Assembly (NCBI RefSeq): GCF_019925205.1 | Contig: NC_083563.1 | Coordinates: 5,456,001 to 5,520,000 of the forward strand | DNA length: 64,000 nt | Source: Metopolophium dirhodum | Lineage: Eukaryota > Arthropoda > Insecta > Hemiptera > Aphididae | Direction of reading: 5' to 3' | In this document: positions 63,557 through 64,000 of the stretch, piece by piece | Layout: each line of letters begins with the position of its first letter | Numbering within the stretch: the first letter of the stretch is position 1 | Program-made: the position numbers and the translations under genes | The notes under the pieces: model-generated | What the model saw: only the letters and a program-made list of their open reading frames with translations | The model's database searches: none | Told to the model about the DNA's origin: nothing

Positions 63557-63711
63557 CTTAAACATGATTTAGTGGTCCATGATTGATTCATTAAATTGAT
63601 CAACTGTTCATGAAACTCGGCAATAATATTATTATCATGTGATAAATTATTCTGGCAAAGTGGCAAATATTGAAATATTGCACTGATGTCTGATGTTATA
63701 CACTAAGAGGG
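63557..63711 (-). CDS. Possible upstream exon of the NAA80-like gene (boundaries uncertain)
   Basis: The - strand frame reads SAIFQYLPLCQNN...IIAEFHEQLINLMNQSWTTK-SCLR. EFHEQLINLMNQSW lines up with the segment before the Trp of the NAA80 N-terminus (E-x(7)-L-I/M-N-x-x-W) and Arg falls 7 residues after Trp, where the next exon (LHSL) should join. However, the expected donor after TTTAAG is GG, not GT, and the only phase-correct GT (CATAG|GTATGT, at about 63498) lies just after an in-frame TGA. The upstream limit is near AG dinucleotides at 63703-63704 and a little downstream of them, next to a MITE-like repeat. It could be a real exon with an unusual or mis-sequenced donor, or a decayed copy. 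Confidence 0.4.
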
Positions 63712-63847
63712 CACTACAACCGCATGTGTACCTACTCTGTCTTACAAAGCATAACATATAGCAAATTGTAAGCTGAGCAGATCACGTTTAGTTCTGTTAT
63801 GCGTTTGTAAGACAGAGAGAAAGCACACGGATTTATTTCCCTCTTAA
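63704..63847. mobile_element. Short relative of the 33834 fold-back element
   Basis: About 144 bp. Its left end, TAAGAGGGCACTACAACCG, shares the TAAGAGG start and the following CCGCATGTGT with the 33834 element, and both carry TAGCAAATT further in. The right end CCCTCTTAA is the inverted partner. The right arm GTAAGACAGAGAGAAAGC pairs with the left-arm segment around CTCTGTCTTAC. It abuts the possible N-terminal exon of the NAA80-like gene. Confidence 0.6.
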
Positions 63848-64000
63848 ATGTTAATGCAAAATAAGAAATAAAACTGAAAGCAAAATATCAGATATTGTTC
63901 CCATTTTTAGATACATAAGAAGACAAATTTTTGTCACTTATATTAAAATGTTTAAATCAATTATTATCACATTATTGTAAAAATTATTAACAAATTATTT

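Overview
The window looks like nuclear DNA of an insect, most likely an aphid. It is strongly AT-rich, short TAGGTA/TACCTA-type motifs recur throughout, introns are GT-AG with small (65-90 nt) and very large (13 kb) sizes, and non-autonomous transposons are frequent. The species cannot be fixed from the sequence alone. No bacterial, CRISPR, rRNA or convincing tRNA feature was seen. Layout: positions 1-27569 hold no gene I can recognise. They contain microsatellites, inverted-repeat elements, one exact 36-bp palindrome and a few relatively GC-rich patches that could be enhancers. A CpG-rich leader/promoter region (27570-28470) then precedes a complete + strand gene of 12 coding exons (28471-60256). 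Joined, these exons keep one frame for 3075 nt, giving 1024 aa and a stop. The product is the bHLH-PAS transcription factor Trachealess (Trh; NPAS1/NPAS3 class): a short N-terminal exon, bHLH, PAS-A, PAS-B and a long Gln/His/Pro/Ala-rich C-terminal region. Intron 1 (13.1 kb) and intron 2 (6.4 kb) contain CpG-rich islands with core-promoter-like motifs, which are candidate alternative promoters. Right end: 2.3 kb downstream, tail-to-tail, is the 3' part of a - strand gene (62549-63439, possibly to 63711). Its GCN5-type acetyltransferase sequence resembles NAA80/NAT6, the actin N-terminal acetyltransferase. Its introns are short and one holds a hAT-type MITE. The most likely N-terminal exon cannot be joined through a canonical donor as the sequence stands. 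How the genes work together: Trh acts in the nucleus with the partner Tango/ARNT and binds ACGTG-core sites; such sites cluster both upstream of the trh ATG and in the intron 1 island, which fits autoregulation. The acetyltransferase gene is unrelated in function and is simply the convergent neighbour. Mobile DNA: three short hAT-like MITEs (one with a perfect 8-bp target duplication), two members of a TTAA-flanked fold-back family and a GGAGGAAAA-motif hairpin element.
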